Shown here in pieces: positions 45,501 to 56,637 of a DNA stretch of 64,000 bases. The notes below the pieces were generated by a model. It did not search any database. It was not told where the DNA came from and saw nothing but the letters and a program-made list of their open reading frames with translations. The DNA lies in contig NC_033631.1 of NCBI RefSeq assembly GCF_001540865.1, positions 1,219,532-1,283,531 of the forward strand. Direction: 5' to 3'. Positions within the stretch are counted from its first letter, which is position 1, and each line of letters begins with the position of its first letter. Source of the DNA: Ananas comosus (Eukaryota; Streptophyta; Magnoliopsida; Poales; Bromeliaceae). The position numbers were made by a program, and so were the translations under genes.

Positions 45501-48500
45501 TTGGGCCACCTAATCAATATGCATTATGGTCCACTGACATCACTGCATATACTCCCACATATATGACAGCCTAGACGATATTTTAGAGCACAAGTAACTG
45601 TCTAATGATGTGATGTTCTATCTTTCCTTTGATGTGGATTGTGGTCTAAACTTCAGAACTGCATGCAGTATTTCTCTTTTTGGTCCTGCTGTTACAGATT
45701 CTTTAGTTAGCTTTTCAAGTTTAGCTATCTTAATATTTTACAGGTAATGTATGATGCATCTGGTATTAGGTTGCATGCTGGCCGCCAAGCTGAGGTAAGC
45801 TTTTCTAGCGCTTTCAGATATAGTTTGCCTGTTTGTAACTAGCTCTCTAGAAATATGATTTTACATGTTCTGAAACTAGTTGTACTTTTCAGCATGAGCA
45901 TGGTATAAAATGTGAACCATGCTTCTACATTTCCTTAAATTTATGGAAGAAAAGAGTCATCATTATGAGCAATTGATTTTCGTTTGATAAGATGCACAAG
46001 TTATTCTAATACATGGTTCATATGAATGGGTTTTTTGGTCTAGGATATCGGCTAATACTGTACTCTGATTTAAAAAATATTTTAGAAATTTGTCATTACC
46101 TTATCAGGAGTCCAGCCTTTGTGCAGGACTTTTGCTTTGGCCCTCAGAGAGGGACTTGTCTTATTCTTCAAAGAGATTATAGATCTCAATTGAGGTTCTG
46201 GTTGAAGAGATAAACGAAATAGCTTTACTGGAGCTGTAATTTATTTCTCCTCACATCGAGATTCTGAATCATTTCTTTGATGTATGAAGTAGAAAAGCTA
46301 TAAGATTTATAGCATGAAATAGAACGCAAGAAACAAATGAAAAGAAAAGAGAGATGAGAAGAAAATGGAGATAGAGATCAGCTATCTAGGTGCTAGGGTG
46401 ATTGAGACAACTGCACAAGTACTTTTCTGATTGCTCCAAAACCCCATCGCCTGCATCCCCTCCGCCCTCCAAAACAACCAGAAAAAAAAAAAGAAAAGAA
46501 AAAAAGAAGCATTTTTTGAATGCCCAACCAAATTTTGTCTCCCTACTGAGAATATATCTTAATCTTTGTTCAGCTGTGAGCACAAATGCTTCTTCTGAGA
46601 TACATCATATTGACTCTAGAGTTCAATGGCTTGAATTCGTGAGTTAAAAGATCACAGTTCTTAGCTGCTGTGTTGGATGGCTGTTAAAAAATGTTTCAGC
46701 ATTTTAACATTTATTTTAGGTTTCTGTTGATGCATGCATTTGTTACAGTTAATGATGATACATTAAGCAACTAATCACCGTGATACCGAAGTATGATACT
46801 ATGTCTTGGTTTTAGGGCAAGGTTTTCAATCTAGAATCAAATAATAGTCCTCAAAATGCGACAAATCATACCTTCTGTGCAAGGATTAAAGTGTCGTGAC
46901 ACGGAGGCGTGTTGCTGCTTTCCTGGCATGGTAGGGCATAGGCACGCTTCCGTGCCGACATGTGGCATACTTGCATGCCGATGGATACGCATGATCTCCT
47001 AATGGCATGTTTTGGTATGAATTTATTTTAATTTTTTTGGTTCCAAGAAGTTCTTATAATATTATTTTGAAAGGTTTAGTCAAGAAATTATGAATATTTG
47101 CTATATATAGCTTATTATACTCACCAATTAATATACCGGTAAGCTTTTTTATATGTAAAGTACAATTATACCTAATAGAGAATAGAAATTAAAATACAAT
47201 AATAAAATTCACAAGTATAATTGCAAGATTGATCCATATTAATTCGACGAGGGACAGCATGATAATTAGATTAACTATAATAGAACCGCATTTCAATAAC
47301 TCCTTTCATTTGAATTTTTAAAAATATGTATTAAACATTTAGAGAAACTTATTTTTTGTATCAATATTTTTTTTAAAAAAATTGTTAAATCTATCCATAA
47401 AAATTTAGAAATAAATTATATAAATTAAATAAATTTGAGTATTAATTGATTTACTTTAGCCTTTAATTTTATCAGTATTTTTAATCTTCTAATTGAAAAA
47501 TAGAATTTTATATTAGATGCGTTTAGAAATTTGATTATCGAGTTCGATTTTGTGCGTCTGGTGCGACGAAAGCTTTGTGGTGCGATAATTTAAAAAAACA
47601 ATTTGATTATCTAGTAGATCTATTTTCAACTTTTTATAAACTATAGATTAAAAGTTGCGTAATTTTATATTTCTTCAAATGATAAGCTTTACAAATCAGA
47701 AATATTCAAAATATATAAACAAAAATTTAAATTATAATTTTTTTGACTTACCTAATAAGTAGACCTTCGATTTGCAATTTCTTTATCTCTTCTTTAAGTG
47801 ACGAAAAAAGTAAAAAAAGGAGTAAAAAATAGGCGGAAAAAATTGAGGAAGTAAAAAAAACAGTGCAAAAAGCAAAGAAAAGGTGCAAAAAGAAAAAAAA
47901 GAAAAAAAATTCTGCACGATACAGTGCCGTGGTACCCCTGTGGGCATCGTGCTGTACCGTGCTCCCATACGTGCTGGCCCATGCCGTACGGTACGGAACG
48001 GCACTTAATACCTTGCTTCTGTGTGAGTAGTTCTTATCTTGCTTCTCCATGTTGTTTTTCTGCTGTCGCCAGGTTTGTAAAAGCTCTGCCCAACTAGAAA
48101 GAATACAGATGGCAGTTTGGATCTGCCATTATATATGGTCCTGCTGCTATAGTTTTAGTTATGAAATCATGCCATCTTATTCTGTTATGGGATGATATTT
48201 CTTACCAAACTTGGTTCATTTCATTTTATATTGGCAAACCAATTTTTGTTGCAGCTGCTGAATCAAATAGTATGCGAGTTGCCTCGGGAGCACCCTTTGT
48301 CTACTATTAGGCCTTTGCGTGAACTTCTTGGGCACACCCCACTTCAGGTTGGTTGCAGATTGATCCTACTTCTCATTGCAAGTTATTTGCACAAATTACT
48401 GAGCTCTTATGTAGTCATTAATCTTCATCGCATGTTAAGACCAACTTTATTGTCTTGAATTTTATTAATTACTCAAGGTAAGCATGAGAGATAATAAATG

Positions 48501-49006
48501 CATCAATGCATCATTTTAACAAGAAGCTGTTGATCAAACGTGCATAATGCTTTAGTTGTTAAAAGATGTTCCTTTTATGATTATATCACTGTCACAGTTT
48601 CGCTTCAGTTTTCCTGCTTCATACAAAATCTCTGCAATTCTTTTTATCTAATATTGTGGTACGACTTGCATTTGTTGTGCGAAAGGAACTACTACAGCTT
48701 GTGTCGTCGGATTGTTTGCATTTCTGACTATCTTCATTCTTTATTATCTTTTCTATTCACACCATCAAGGGGTTTTAAGAATTAAAAATCATTACTGCTG
48801 CTTCCAGCTACTTAAACTACAGTTTCACAACAGCTCCGGCTGAGCTAAGTAGGGTTGCAGTATACCTTTTCTTTTTAACTTTGCGGAACTATTGGTGATT
48901 GAGTATCAAGTTTGGGAATATACCACTTATTTATGTTCTCATGCAGGTATGTGCTGGTGCTGTTCTCGGTGCTGTTGTGTCCTACCTGATGCGAAATTCT
49001 GTGTAA
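42302..49006 (+). CDS. Acid phosphatase/vanadium-dependent haloperoxidase-related membrane protein (DUF212)
   Basis: Five exons: 42302-42453, 43919-44075, 45744-45794, 48255-48347 and 48947-49006 (TAA). Total about 170 residues, in line with the roughly 170-residue plant family. Introns are GT-AG and phases agree. The protein starts MNEVLTAAEASPSRPSSSSS, then a hydrophobic helix (NLPLVSAVLAFSAAQFLKLF), then WFKEKRWDSRRLLGSGGMPS SHSATVTALA, the signature of the family and similar to PAP2 phosphatase motifs. Further helices (GCSSFALATILAAIVMYDAS), RLHAGRQAE, LPREHPL, RPLRELLGHTP and a final helix (VCAGAVLGAVVSYLM) follow. This suggests about four membrane helices. The biochemical role is not established for the plant members. 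Exon 1 is very GC-rich, as in many monocot genes. A (CT)n run begins right after the exon 1 donor, and intron 3 holds a 1.1-kb element. Confidence 0.92.
42461..42502 (+). repeat. (CT)n microsatellite at the start of intron 1
   Basis: About 42 bases of CT repeats begin eight bases after the exon 1 donor of the DUF212 gene. This is the opposite strand motif to the (GA)n in the leader, so leader and intron 1 could pair across exon 1. Confidence 0.9.
46880..48015. mobile_element. Non-autonomous TIR element in intron 3, 1136 bp
   Basis: The ends are CAAGGATTAAAGTGTCGTGAC and, reverse complemented, CAAGGTATTAAGTGCCGTTCC. An exact 8-base repeat CTTCTGTG flanks it (46872-46879 and 48016-48023). The terminal 120 bases are GC-rich with clustered CGTACCG/GCACGG motifs; the middle is AT-rich and has no transposase. 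The ends look Mutator-like while an 8-base TSD would also suit hAT, so the superfamily is open. Confidence 0.75.
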
Positions 49007-49255
49007 GTAAGGAATTCAGCTTCTGTTTATTCACTATCAGAGAGATAAGTTTGACTGATGTTGTTGTACTTGATAAATGTTTACTATATCAATATTTCAC
49101 TCATTAAACAAATGTCGAACTCGGGAAAATTGAGTACATATATTTAGACATAATGATATTTATTTATAGCTGTGTATTGTGTAAGTGCTTATAGTTGTGC
49201 GATTGGTTTTTTTGAGGTAGAGAGTCTGAAGGTGTGTAATAGGACATGCATATGC

Positions 49256-49258
<3 letters not shown>

Positions 49259-49300
<42 letters not shown>

Positions 49301-49343
49301 CTGGAACTTCCTCNTTTTTTTTTTTTTTTTTTTTTTTTTTTTT
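49259..49343 (+). repeat. Poly-T tract with N-joined duplication
   Basis: Two long T runs are separated by CTGGAACTTCCTC and an N at 49314, and the second run is followed by almost the same CTGGAACTTGCTC. The duplication on either side of the N points to an assembly join in a homopolymer. Confidence 0.85.
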
Positions 49344-49960
49344 CTTTTTCTGGAACTTGCTCGTATATGTTAATTTGATACGAAAACCCTTGTCAATGTT
49401 TGTTTGTAATTGAGCCATATTTTACGGAAAACAGCATAATGTCAATGCTGAGAGAACAAGCCAAAAACCATCAACCATAATTTACTACAAATGCTGTGAA
49501 AATTTACATTGAAAATGGTTTCACTCGATTTTATGAGGGCATAGAAACCTAGTTAGTTGCTTTTTTCTGCTGTTTCTTAGATTTGCAGTATCTGTTTAGT
49601 ACTTCTTTACAAGATATGTGACGAGATGTATGATGTTTAACATAGTGCTATGAGTTTTTACGATGAAACCGAATAGCTTTGATTTAGAACTAATGATATT
49701 TTTTGTGTATATACATTTTGTCTGCCGCGAACGAACCGGCCCCGCCGTAGGTTGTTTTTAGGGCGAGTGGTCATTCATGGTAGAGGTTAAATTTGTTTAT
49801 GTTTTATTTTTAAATCAGAATTATAGGTTCATGGCTTCCAACAGATTTAAGAATCTGCTGTTAATTATCCCACACTTTTGGTGTTAAGGAACTCTCGATT
49901 AAGAGACCAAATATAAATGCTGATAATAAAAGAGATAAAACAGGCAAATAAAATTTTATT
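49344..49960. other. DUF212 3' flank
   Basis: This is downstream sequence without a gene. Near 49730-49760 a short GC-rich stretch (GCGAACGAACCGGCCCCGCCG) stands out. From about 49858 the sequence changes character and leads into the tandem-repeat block. Confidence 0.45.
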
Positions 49961-50019
49961 AATATGATCTGCTGTGTACATGGCTTAAGCAGGGGCATAC
50001 CCCCACTGTATATGAATAT

Positions 50020-50965
50020 TTTAATTTAGTCAATCGGTGGTCGATTGAAGTTTTGATGACATGGCGGTCGGGTTCACCTTGGTTGTATATTCCAAGGTGG
50101 AGATGTGACTAGATCTCAAGTATATGCATTGAGGTGGGTCGAACTAGATCCTAAATATATGTGTTAAGACCTAGTCGATATTAAACTCTGTATTATAGTC
50201 TAATTGGCTCTAAGTATATGTCTTAGAGTCCGATTATATTCACATTGGTTGTATATTTCAGGGTGGAGATGTGACCAGACCTCAAGTATATGTATTGAGG
50301 TGGGTCGAATTTGATATTATCCGAGAGTGGCTAATTCCTAGTGTATGTATCAGGATTAGTCGAGTTTTCACTCTAGTTATATGTGCTAGAATGAAGATCT
50401 GACTAAGCTCTAAGTATATGTATTAGAGCTCGATCGGGTAAGGATTTCACTCTAGGTATATGTGCTAGAGCAAAAGGCTGGCTAGACCCTAAGTATATGG
50501 GTTAGAACTAGTCGAGCATGATTTGACTTCCACTCTAGGTATATGTGCTAGAGCAAAAGACTGATTAGACCCTAAGTATATGTGTTAGGGTTAGTCGAGC
50601 ATGGCTTGACTTCCACTCTAGGTATATGTGCTAGAGCAAAAGACTGACTAGACCCTAAGTATATGGGTTAGGGTTAGTCGATCATGATTTGACTTCCACT
50701 CTAGGTATATGTGCTAGAGCAGAAGGCTGACTAGACCCTAAGTATATGTGTTAGGGTTAGTCGGATGAACTCTAAGTATATATGTTAGAGTTCGAATAAA
50801 CTTGATATCATTTGATTGAATTCTAAGTATATGACTTAGAACTTTGTCGATTTGGAGATATTTTGCCTTAGTTATATGTGCTAAGGCGATTGACTTAGCC
50901 CTAAGTATATGTATTAGGAGTAGTCGATATTTAATTTTCACTCTAGGTATATATGCTAGAGTAGA
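50020..50965. repeat. Tandem array 1: TAAGTATATGTGTTAG-type units
   Basis: The hallmark CTAAGTATATGTGTTAG or CTAGGTATATGTGCTAG recurs more than fifteen times. In the best part (50440-50760) a composite unit of roughly 80-110 bases is clear, alternating GACTAGACCCTAAGTATATG and CCACTCTAGGTATATGTGC. Each hallmark is itself an imperfect palindrome around the TATA centre (CTAAGTATATGTGTTAG). There is no coding signal. Confidence 0.85.
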
Positions 50966-51320
50966 AAAGGTTCATGATGAACTTGGATATTGGCTCATGA
51001 GATTTGAGTATTGGCTCACGAGATTTGGTTCATGAATTTGGATATAGTTCATGAATTTGGCGTATGGACTCGGTTCATGAACTTGGATATGGTTCATGAG
51101 TTTGGTGTATGGATTTGGTTCATGAACTTTGATATGGTTCATGGGTTTGGTGTATGGATTTGGTTCATGAACTTGGATATGGTTCATGGGTTTGATGTAT
51201 GGATTTGGTTCATGAACTTGGATATGGTTCATGGATTTGGTGTATGGATTTGGTTCATGAAATTGGATATGGTTCATGGATTTGGTGTATGGATTTGGTT
51301 CATGGTTCAAGGAATTTGGG
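50966..51320. repeat. Tandem array 2: 45-bp GGTTCATGAAC units
   Basis: About seven units contain GGTTCATGAACTTGGATATG and GGTTTGGTGTATGG. The 45-base period is a multiple of three, so both strands carry long open frames (plus 51011-51325, 15-residue repeats; minus 50972-51310). This is a by-product of the period, not evidence of a gene. Confidence 0.85.
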
Positions 51321-51450
51321 TTTAGTTTAACGACTTTTCGGTCGTTTGAAATTTGGGTTTAGTTTAACGACTTTTCGGTCGTTTGAAATTTGGGTTTAGT
51401 TTAGCGACTTTTCGGTCGTTTGAATGTGAGTTGTTTAGTTTGACGACTTT
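51321..51450. repeat. Tandem array 3: ~40-bp TTCGGTCGTTTGAA units
   Basis: Three to four units of about 40 bases read TTTGGGTTTAGTTTAACGAC followed by TTTTCGGTCGTTTGAA. The hyphenated palindrome AACGACTTTTCGGTCGTT gives each unit a small hairpin. Confidence 0.85.
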
Positions 51451-51479
51451 ACGGTCGGTTGGATTTGGTTGTTTTGGGT

Positions 51480-52800
51480 TTATTCGTGGACTTTGGGTTT
51501 TGGTTTGGCTCGAATTTTTTGTATTTGATTAGGGATGAACCGTCTTAGGTTTTCATTTGGTTTACCCCTTTCAGGTTTGGTTTGGGCTGAACCTTTATGC
51601 TTTGGTTCGGGACCCATCAAGACTTGGTTTGGGTTGAACTGTTATGCTTGGGTTCGGGACCCATCAAGACTTGGTTTGAGTTGAATCGTTATGCTTTGGT
51701 TCGATTCGAGTCAGATCCTTCATGGTTCGATTCGAGTCGGGTCCTTCATGGTTTGGTTTGAATCGGATTCTTCATGGATTGGTTCGGGTCGGACCCACCT
51801 TGGTTCGAGTCGGACCCTGATCGGATTGAACCGAATTCAACTAGAGTCGGTTCAAGTCGGATCCTTTACGATTTGGTTCGGACAGAATCTGGTTCCGTTC
51901 AGTTCGGATTGGATCCACTTTGGTTCAAGTCGAATCCTTTATGATTCAGTTCAGACGGGATCCGGTTCGGTTCAAGTCGAATCCCTTATGATTTTGTTCA
52001 GATGGGATTCGGTTCCGTTCAGGTCGAATCCCTTATGATTTGGTTCAGACAGAATCCGGTTTTGTTCAGTTTGGATCGGATTCACTTCGGTTTAAGTCAA
52101 ATTCTTTGTGGTTCGGTCTGAATCGAATCCACTTCGGATCAAGTTGAGTCCATTTGGTTCGGTTTGGATTGGATCCGCTTCAGTTCTAGTCGAATCCTTC
52201 CTGGTTCGGTTCAAGTCGGATCAATTTCGGTTCAAGTTGAATGCTTTATGGTTTGGTTCGAATCGGCTCTACTTCAGTTCGAGTCGAATGCTTCCTGGTT
52301 CGGTTCGGATGGAATCCACTTCGGTTCAAGTTGACTCTTTCCCGGTTCGGTTCAACTTGGATCCTTTCCGGCTCGGTTCGGATCGGATCCACTTAGGTTC
52401 GAGTCGGATCGGATTCGCTTCGGTTCAAGTTCAAGTCAAATCCATTATGATTTGGTTCAGACGAGATTCGGTTCGGTTCAGCTTGGATCGGATCCGCTTC
52501 GGTTTAAGTCGAATCCATTATGATTTGGTTCAGACGGGATCCGGTTCGGTTCAGCTTGGATCGGATCCGCTTCGGTTTAAGTCGAACCCATTATGATTTG
52601 GTTCAGACGGGATCCGGTTCGGTTCAGCTTGGATCGGATCCGCTTCGGTTTAAGTCAAATCCCTTGTGGTTTGATTCGGATCGGACCCATTTTAGTTCGG
52701 GTTGGATCCTTCATGGTTTGGTTCAAGTCAAACTAGCTTGTAGTTTGATTTGGTTCGGTTAATGTCTTTAATGGTTCAAGTAGACTTATTGATTAGACTT
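51480..52800. repeat. Tandem array 4: degenerate TTCGGTTCAAGTCGGATCC units
   Basis: A roughly 20-base core (GGTTCGGTTCAAGTCGGATC) repeats in degenerate form over 1.3 kb. At 52430-52650 it becomes a clean higher-order repeat of about 73 bases, present three times (ends GGATCGGATCCGCTTCGGTT). Long plus-strand frames here (for example 51691-52038 and 52108-52596) follow from the repeat and have no domain. Confidence 0.85.
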
Positions 52801-52844
52801 GATCGGCTTATCATCCGATTTGATTTGTCATTATGGTTTGGTTG

Positions 52845-53550
52845 ACTCGGGTCAAGCCTATTACGAAGACGGCGACCCGGTTTAATTAAATCGAACTCGT
52901 GTCAAGCCTATCACGAAGACGGCGACCCGGTTTAATTGAATCGAATTCGGGTCAAGCCTATCACGAAGACGGCGACCCGATTTAATTAGTCGAATTCGGG
53001 TCAAGCCTATCACGAAGACGGCGAACCGGTTTAATTAACCGAACTCGGGTCAAGCCTATCACGAAGACGGCAACCCGGTTTAATTAACCGAACCCGGGTC
53101 AAGCCTATCACGAAGACGGCGACCCGATTTAATAAACCGAACCCGGGTCGAGCCTATCACGAAGACGGCGACCCGGTTTAATTAACCGAACTCGGGTCGA
53201 GCCTATCACGAAGACGGCGACCCGGTTTAATTAACCGAACTCGGGTCAAGCCTATCACGAAGACGGCGATCCGGTTTATTTGAACCGAACTCAGGTCAAG
53301 CCTATCACGAAGACGGTGACCCGGTTTAATTAACCGGACTCAGGTCAAGCCTATCACGAAGACGGCGACCCGGCTCAATTAATCGGACTCGGGTCAAGCC
53401 TATCACGAAGACGGCGACCCGGTTTATGTCAAATTGGATCTAGCCTATCACGAAGACGGCGATCCAAATATTTATTTTATTATCTTATTTTATTTTATTA
53501 TCATTTTTTTTAGAGATTTGAGCGTGTCGAGCCTATCACGAAGACGGCCG
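52845..53550. repeat. Tandem array 5: ~49-bp CCTATCACGAAGACGG satellite
   Basis: About fourteen units have the core CCTATCACGAAGACGGCGAC, with a further diverged unit near 53690. Each unit has CGGGTC before the core and GACCCG after it, so each can form a short hairpin. Units are joined by GGTTTAATTAACCG, itself almost palindromic. Similarity between units is high, so this array is younger or more homogenised than arrays 1 and 4. Confidence 0.9.
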
Positions 53551-54153
53551 CACAATCAAATCGGTTGGAGGTTCGTCGTCGCGTCATTCGCACGCTCGTG
53601 TAAATCTTTCGTCGATGTTGAGGAGACGGACGTTTAGTGAATACGTGCGTACGATATAGTAACGATCCAATGCCGGATTTGATCGGGTCAAGCTATCATG
53701 AAGACGGTCGTGTTGATCAAACCAACAAATAAATCGTGACTATACGTTTGCACGTATACACCAATCGGCCGTCGTCGGAGAAGAAGAAGAAAGAGGAGGT
53801 CATGAGGCCTCCTCGCACACCGTTGTCGTCGTCGAAGTCGTCACAGCCGCCGTTGTCGAAGTCGTCGTCGTCGTCGCGCAGCCGCAAAATGAAAGAGACG
53901 ACTTTCTTTCTTTGTTCTTTTGTGTACGGCCCTCCAAGAGATTTTTTTTTCAATCTCATGGTCCAATTTATAGTGGTTTTTGGACCACTTCATTTTAGAA
54001 AATAATTCAAAAATTTTGAAAATAAGGCAACAATATATTTTTATTTCTTTTCCTTTTAATAGTTAGTCATTTAAGGCAACCATTAATCACCTCAATTTCC
54101 TTCCATCTATATTCTCAATTTGAATTTCAAATTTTAAAATTTTTTGATCCCAA
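53551..54153 (-). mobile_element. LTR-like end of a non-autonomous element carrying the arrays
   Basis: Read on the minus strand, the sequence begins TGTTGGGATCAAAAAATTT (from 54153), a form common at the start of plant LTRs. A TATA-like CTATAAATTGG follows (near 53966-53977), then a mixed GC-rich region with (CGT)n/(GAC)n runs, and then the tandem arrays. This looks like a U3-R-U5 unit feeding into a repeat-filled internal region. I found neither a matching second LTR nor gag/pol, so the class is an inference. Confidence 0.45.
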
Positions 54154-54239
54154 CAAGATCCTTTAACATCTTGTAGATGCCTATAGAAGGTTTCGTATTC
54201 GTAGTTTGAATCTTATGTTGGATTTAGATCTTCGCTAAC

Positions 54240-54450
54240 GATGATTGCTAGGAGCGTCGTCTGTTGGCTTAAATGGGTCAATATTCTGCCATGTGGCGGG
54301 AGATCATGTTGGACCGAGTCATGTTCGAAATGGCGTGAGACTGGGTGGGTCGAGTCATATTCGAAGTGGCGTGAGGTTGGTTGGACCGAGTCACAATCGA
54401 GACCTGTGGACGCTGTGTCTGTACACTTTAAGTGAATTGGTTGTATATTT
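54240..54450. repeat. Short tandem repeat: GGACCGAGTCATGTTCGAA units
   Basis: Three imperfect units of roughly 35-45 bases contain TTGGACCGAGTCATGTTCGA, GGGTCGAGTCATATTCGA and TTGGACCGAGTCACAATCGA. There is no coding domain. Confidence 0.7.
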
Positions 54451-54736
54451 CTAATAATTCGAGCTTTTGGAATTAATGGTTAGCGCCAACGATCCGACAT
54501 CATCAACTACCTTCTTCTTGTAAACTCATTTATGGAGTCTGTAAAAGGTCCTTATAAGGAGTTTGGATCCTCTGCGTCTACTATGAGTTTGAATTTCAAT
54601 AGTCGAATCAACTTTTTCAGAAACTAAACATTTATATGGGGGATAAACCCAACTATATTGGCGTTAACATCATTAACAGGTAACTATCCAATTGGTCTTA
54701 ATTAAGAGACACTTTCAACTGGGAAGAGCAATAAAA

Positions 54737-55315
54737 AGAGTCTTTTTCATGAGCTCACGTAACAGTTTAGTACGACTATGTATAATGCGTCGAAGTTTAT
54801 GTTGGTAAATTTTGCACGGGAATATTCAGTAGAAAATCCTGAAGAATTGTGTGCACGAATACTAAAGCAAGCAGGAAACTTCGAAGAATTGGGTGCACGG
54901 ATACTAAAGCAAGTGTATGCGTAGCGTAAGAATCTAAAACACATTTCTTATTACAAGAGCATTAAAGATGTCCTTTTCATATGTTCCCTCCCATGGAGTA
55001 TAGTACGATTATGTACAATACATCTAATTAGTTGATGTTGATAAATTTTGCGTGGGAATATTCAGTAGGAAACTTTGAAGAATTGGGTGCCCGGATACTA
55101 AAGCAAAGTATACGAGTTCCGTTAGAGCATTAAAGATATGTCCTTTTCATGTGTTCCCTACCATGCATGAAGTATAATACGAATACGTTATCTAAGTTTA
55201 TGTTGAAAAATTTTACATGGGAATATTCAGTAGGAAACTTAGAAGACTAATTGGGTGCACGAATACTAAAGCAAGTATATAAGTTGCGTAAGAATTTGAA
55301 ACACAATTTCGATGA
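54737..55315. repeat. Three degenerate ~170-230-bp tandem units
   Basis: Units at about 54737-54960, 54961-55140 and 55141-55315 share TAGTACGA.TATGTA, GGGAATATTCAGTAG(G/A)AAA, GAAGAATTGGGTGCACG and ATACTAAAGCAAG. The first unit has an extra internal duplication of the GAAGAATTG to CTAAAGCAAG part. The origin is unknown, possibly from an LTR or an old satellite. Confidence 0.75.
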
Positions 55316-56637
55316 AATAGTATTATTGGTGATGCATATACTCTGTGGAGTTTTCTCGCGAGGGCATATTCTAATGCTCATAAATTTTTCTAAACCATAT
55401 ATGTTGTAGACATGAAAGATGATTAATTATGAACATATATATATATATATTTTATCTTGTGTGCACGAACAGTGCAGTTGCTAAAATTTGATTACATATA
55501 TAACACCTAAAGCTTCTAGAGAAATCCATTTTACAAAGACGATAGGAAAATATTCTTCAAGTAACGAGAAATATCATGTGAAATTATGACTATATTAATT
55601 TTCTATCAGTTTAAACTCTTAGACATAGTGAATATATTATGGGGGCGTTTGGTTTTATATATTATATTTCGGATGATAAGTTTATTACTAACTTATCAAG
55701 CTATTTGGATTGAGAGGGTTATTAAGAACTAGTATATTTTTATTAACGGACAATTAATGATTTCTATCAAGTATGAAAATAAGAATATCTCATAACCCAT
55801 AATAATCTAATATATCCTATCATGGAGAAATCTCTATTGATTTTACTATATTTCGTTAGCTAACATATTTTACAACTGCTCAACTTGAGTTGAAGGATTT
55901 GAATATTTTTAGTAGAAAATATGTAGGATTATAGAAATATTACAAACTGTTAGCCAAACGGGTCTTTAGTGTTATATTCAAAATCCATTCTTCAAGCTCA
56001 TTTGTTTTAATTATTTCAATGAAGTAAGTACTTCCATTTTGCTTGAAGGATCAACTCTATATTATGTAGAGCAGATATGAAAGGCCACACAAGATTGAAA
56101 TATTCAAGTGTTTGTATAGTGTTACTCAAAAGATCAAATTAAATAGCAAATGTTTTAACTAAAAGCGTAGAATTGGTTCTGATACAATGTTATCTAAAAT
56201 AGCGATTTATTAGACAACTATTCAGAAGTTATCTTTACACTGAGCTTCATGTAATGTATTTGCAACCTAGCTTACATTGAGCTAGAAACACACTATTACT
56301 TTACTTAAATTGGCTTTCCTTATTGCATAATACCAATATACTCTTTTATTTCAAGTCATGAGGTACATACATATGAAAGTTGCATGTCATGCATCATGAT
56401 GTAGATAGAACCCTTGAAAGAAAAATAAAAATTAAATGAAGGAAACAATGAGAGTTGCCATCATAAAAATATTTTTTTGGCTCCTCCCTCACCTCCACTA
56501 ATGCTGACCCAACCAATGAATACTGCAAATTACATATATATATATATATATATGAGTGACCTAGTTCTATCTATGTAGTTACTAACATATAAATATATGA
56601 CATTGCATACATAGGACTACTCAAGAAGAAACCCTAG
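55316..56637. other. Intergenic, nothing recognised
   Basis: This AT-rich stretch has no gene. A (TA)n run lies near 55436 and another near 56535. A possible MITE-like start (GGGGGCGTTTGGTTTTATATATT near 55640, with AGCCAAACGGGTC near 55958) suggests a foldback element of about 330 bases, but I could not confirm it. Confidence 0.4.

Noticed and set aside
49164..49418. Lys-rich or Phe-rich frames across the poly-T tract
   Set aside because: They are homopolymer translations spanning an N.
51691..52596. Long plus-strand frames in the TTCGG array
   Set aside because: They are produced by the degenerate tandem repeat; no domain, start context or splice structure supports a gene.
52845..53550. 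CRISPR-like array (regular ~49-base repeats)
   Set aside because: The whole unit is repeated and there are no unique spacers; this is a plant nuclear satellite, not CRISPR.
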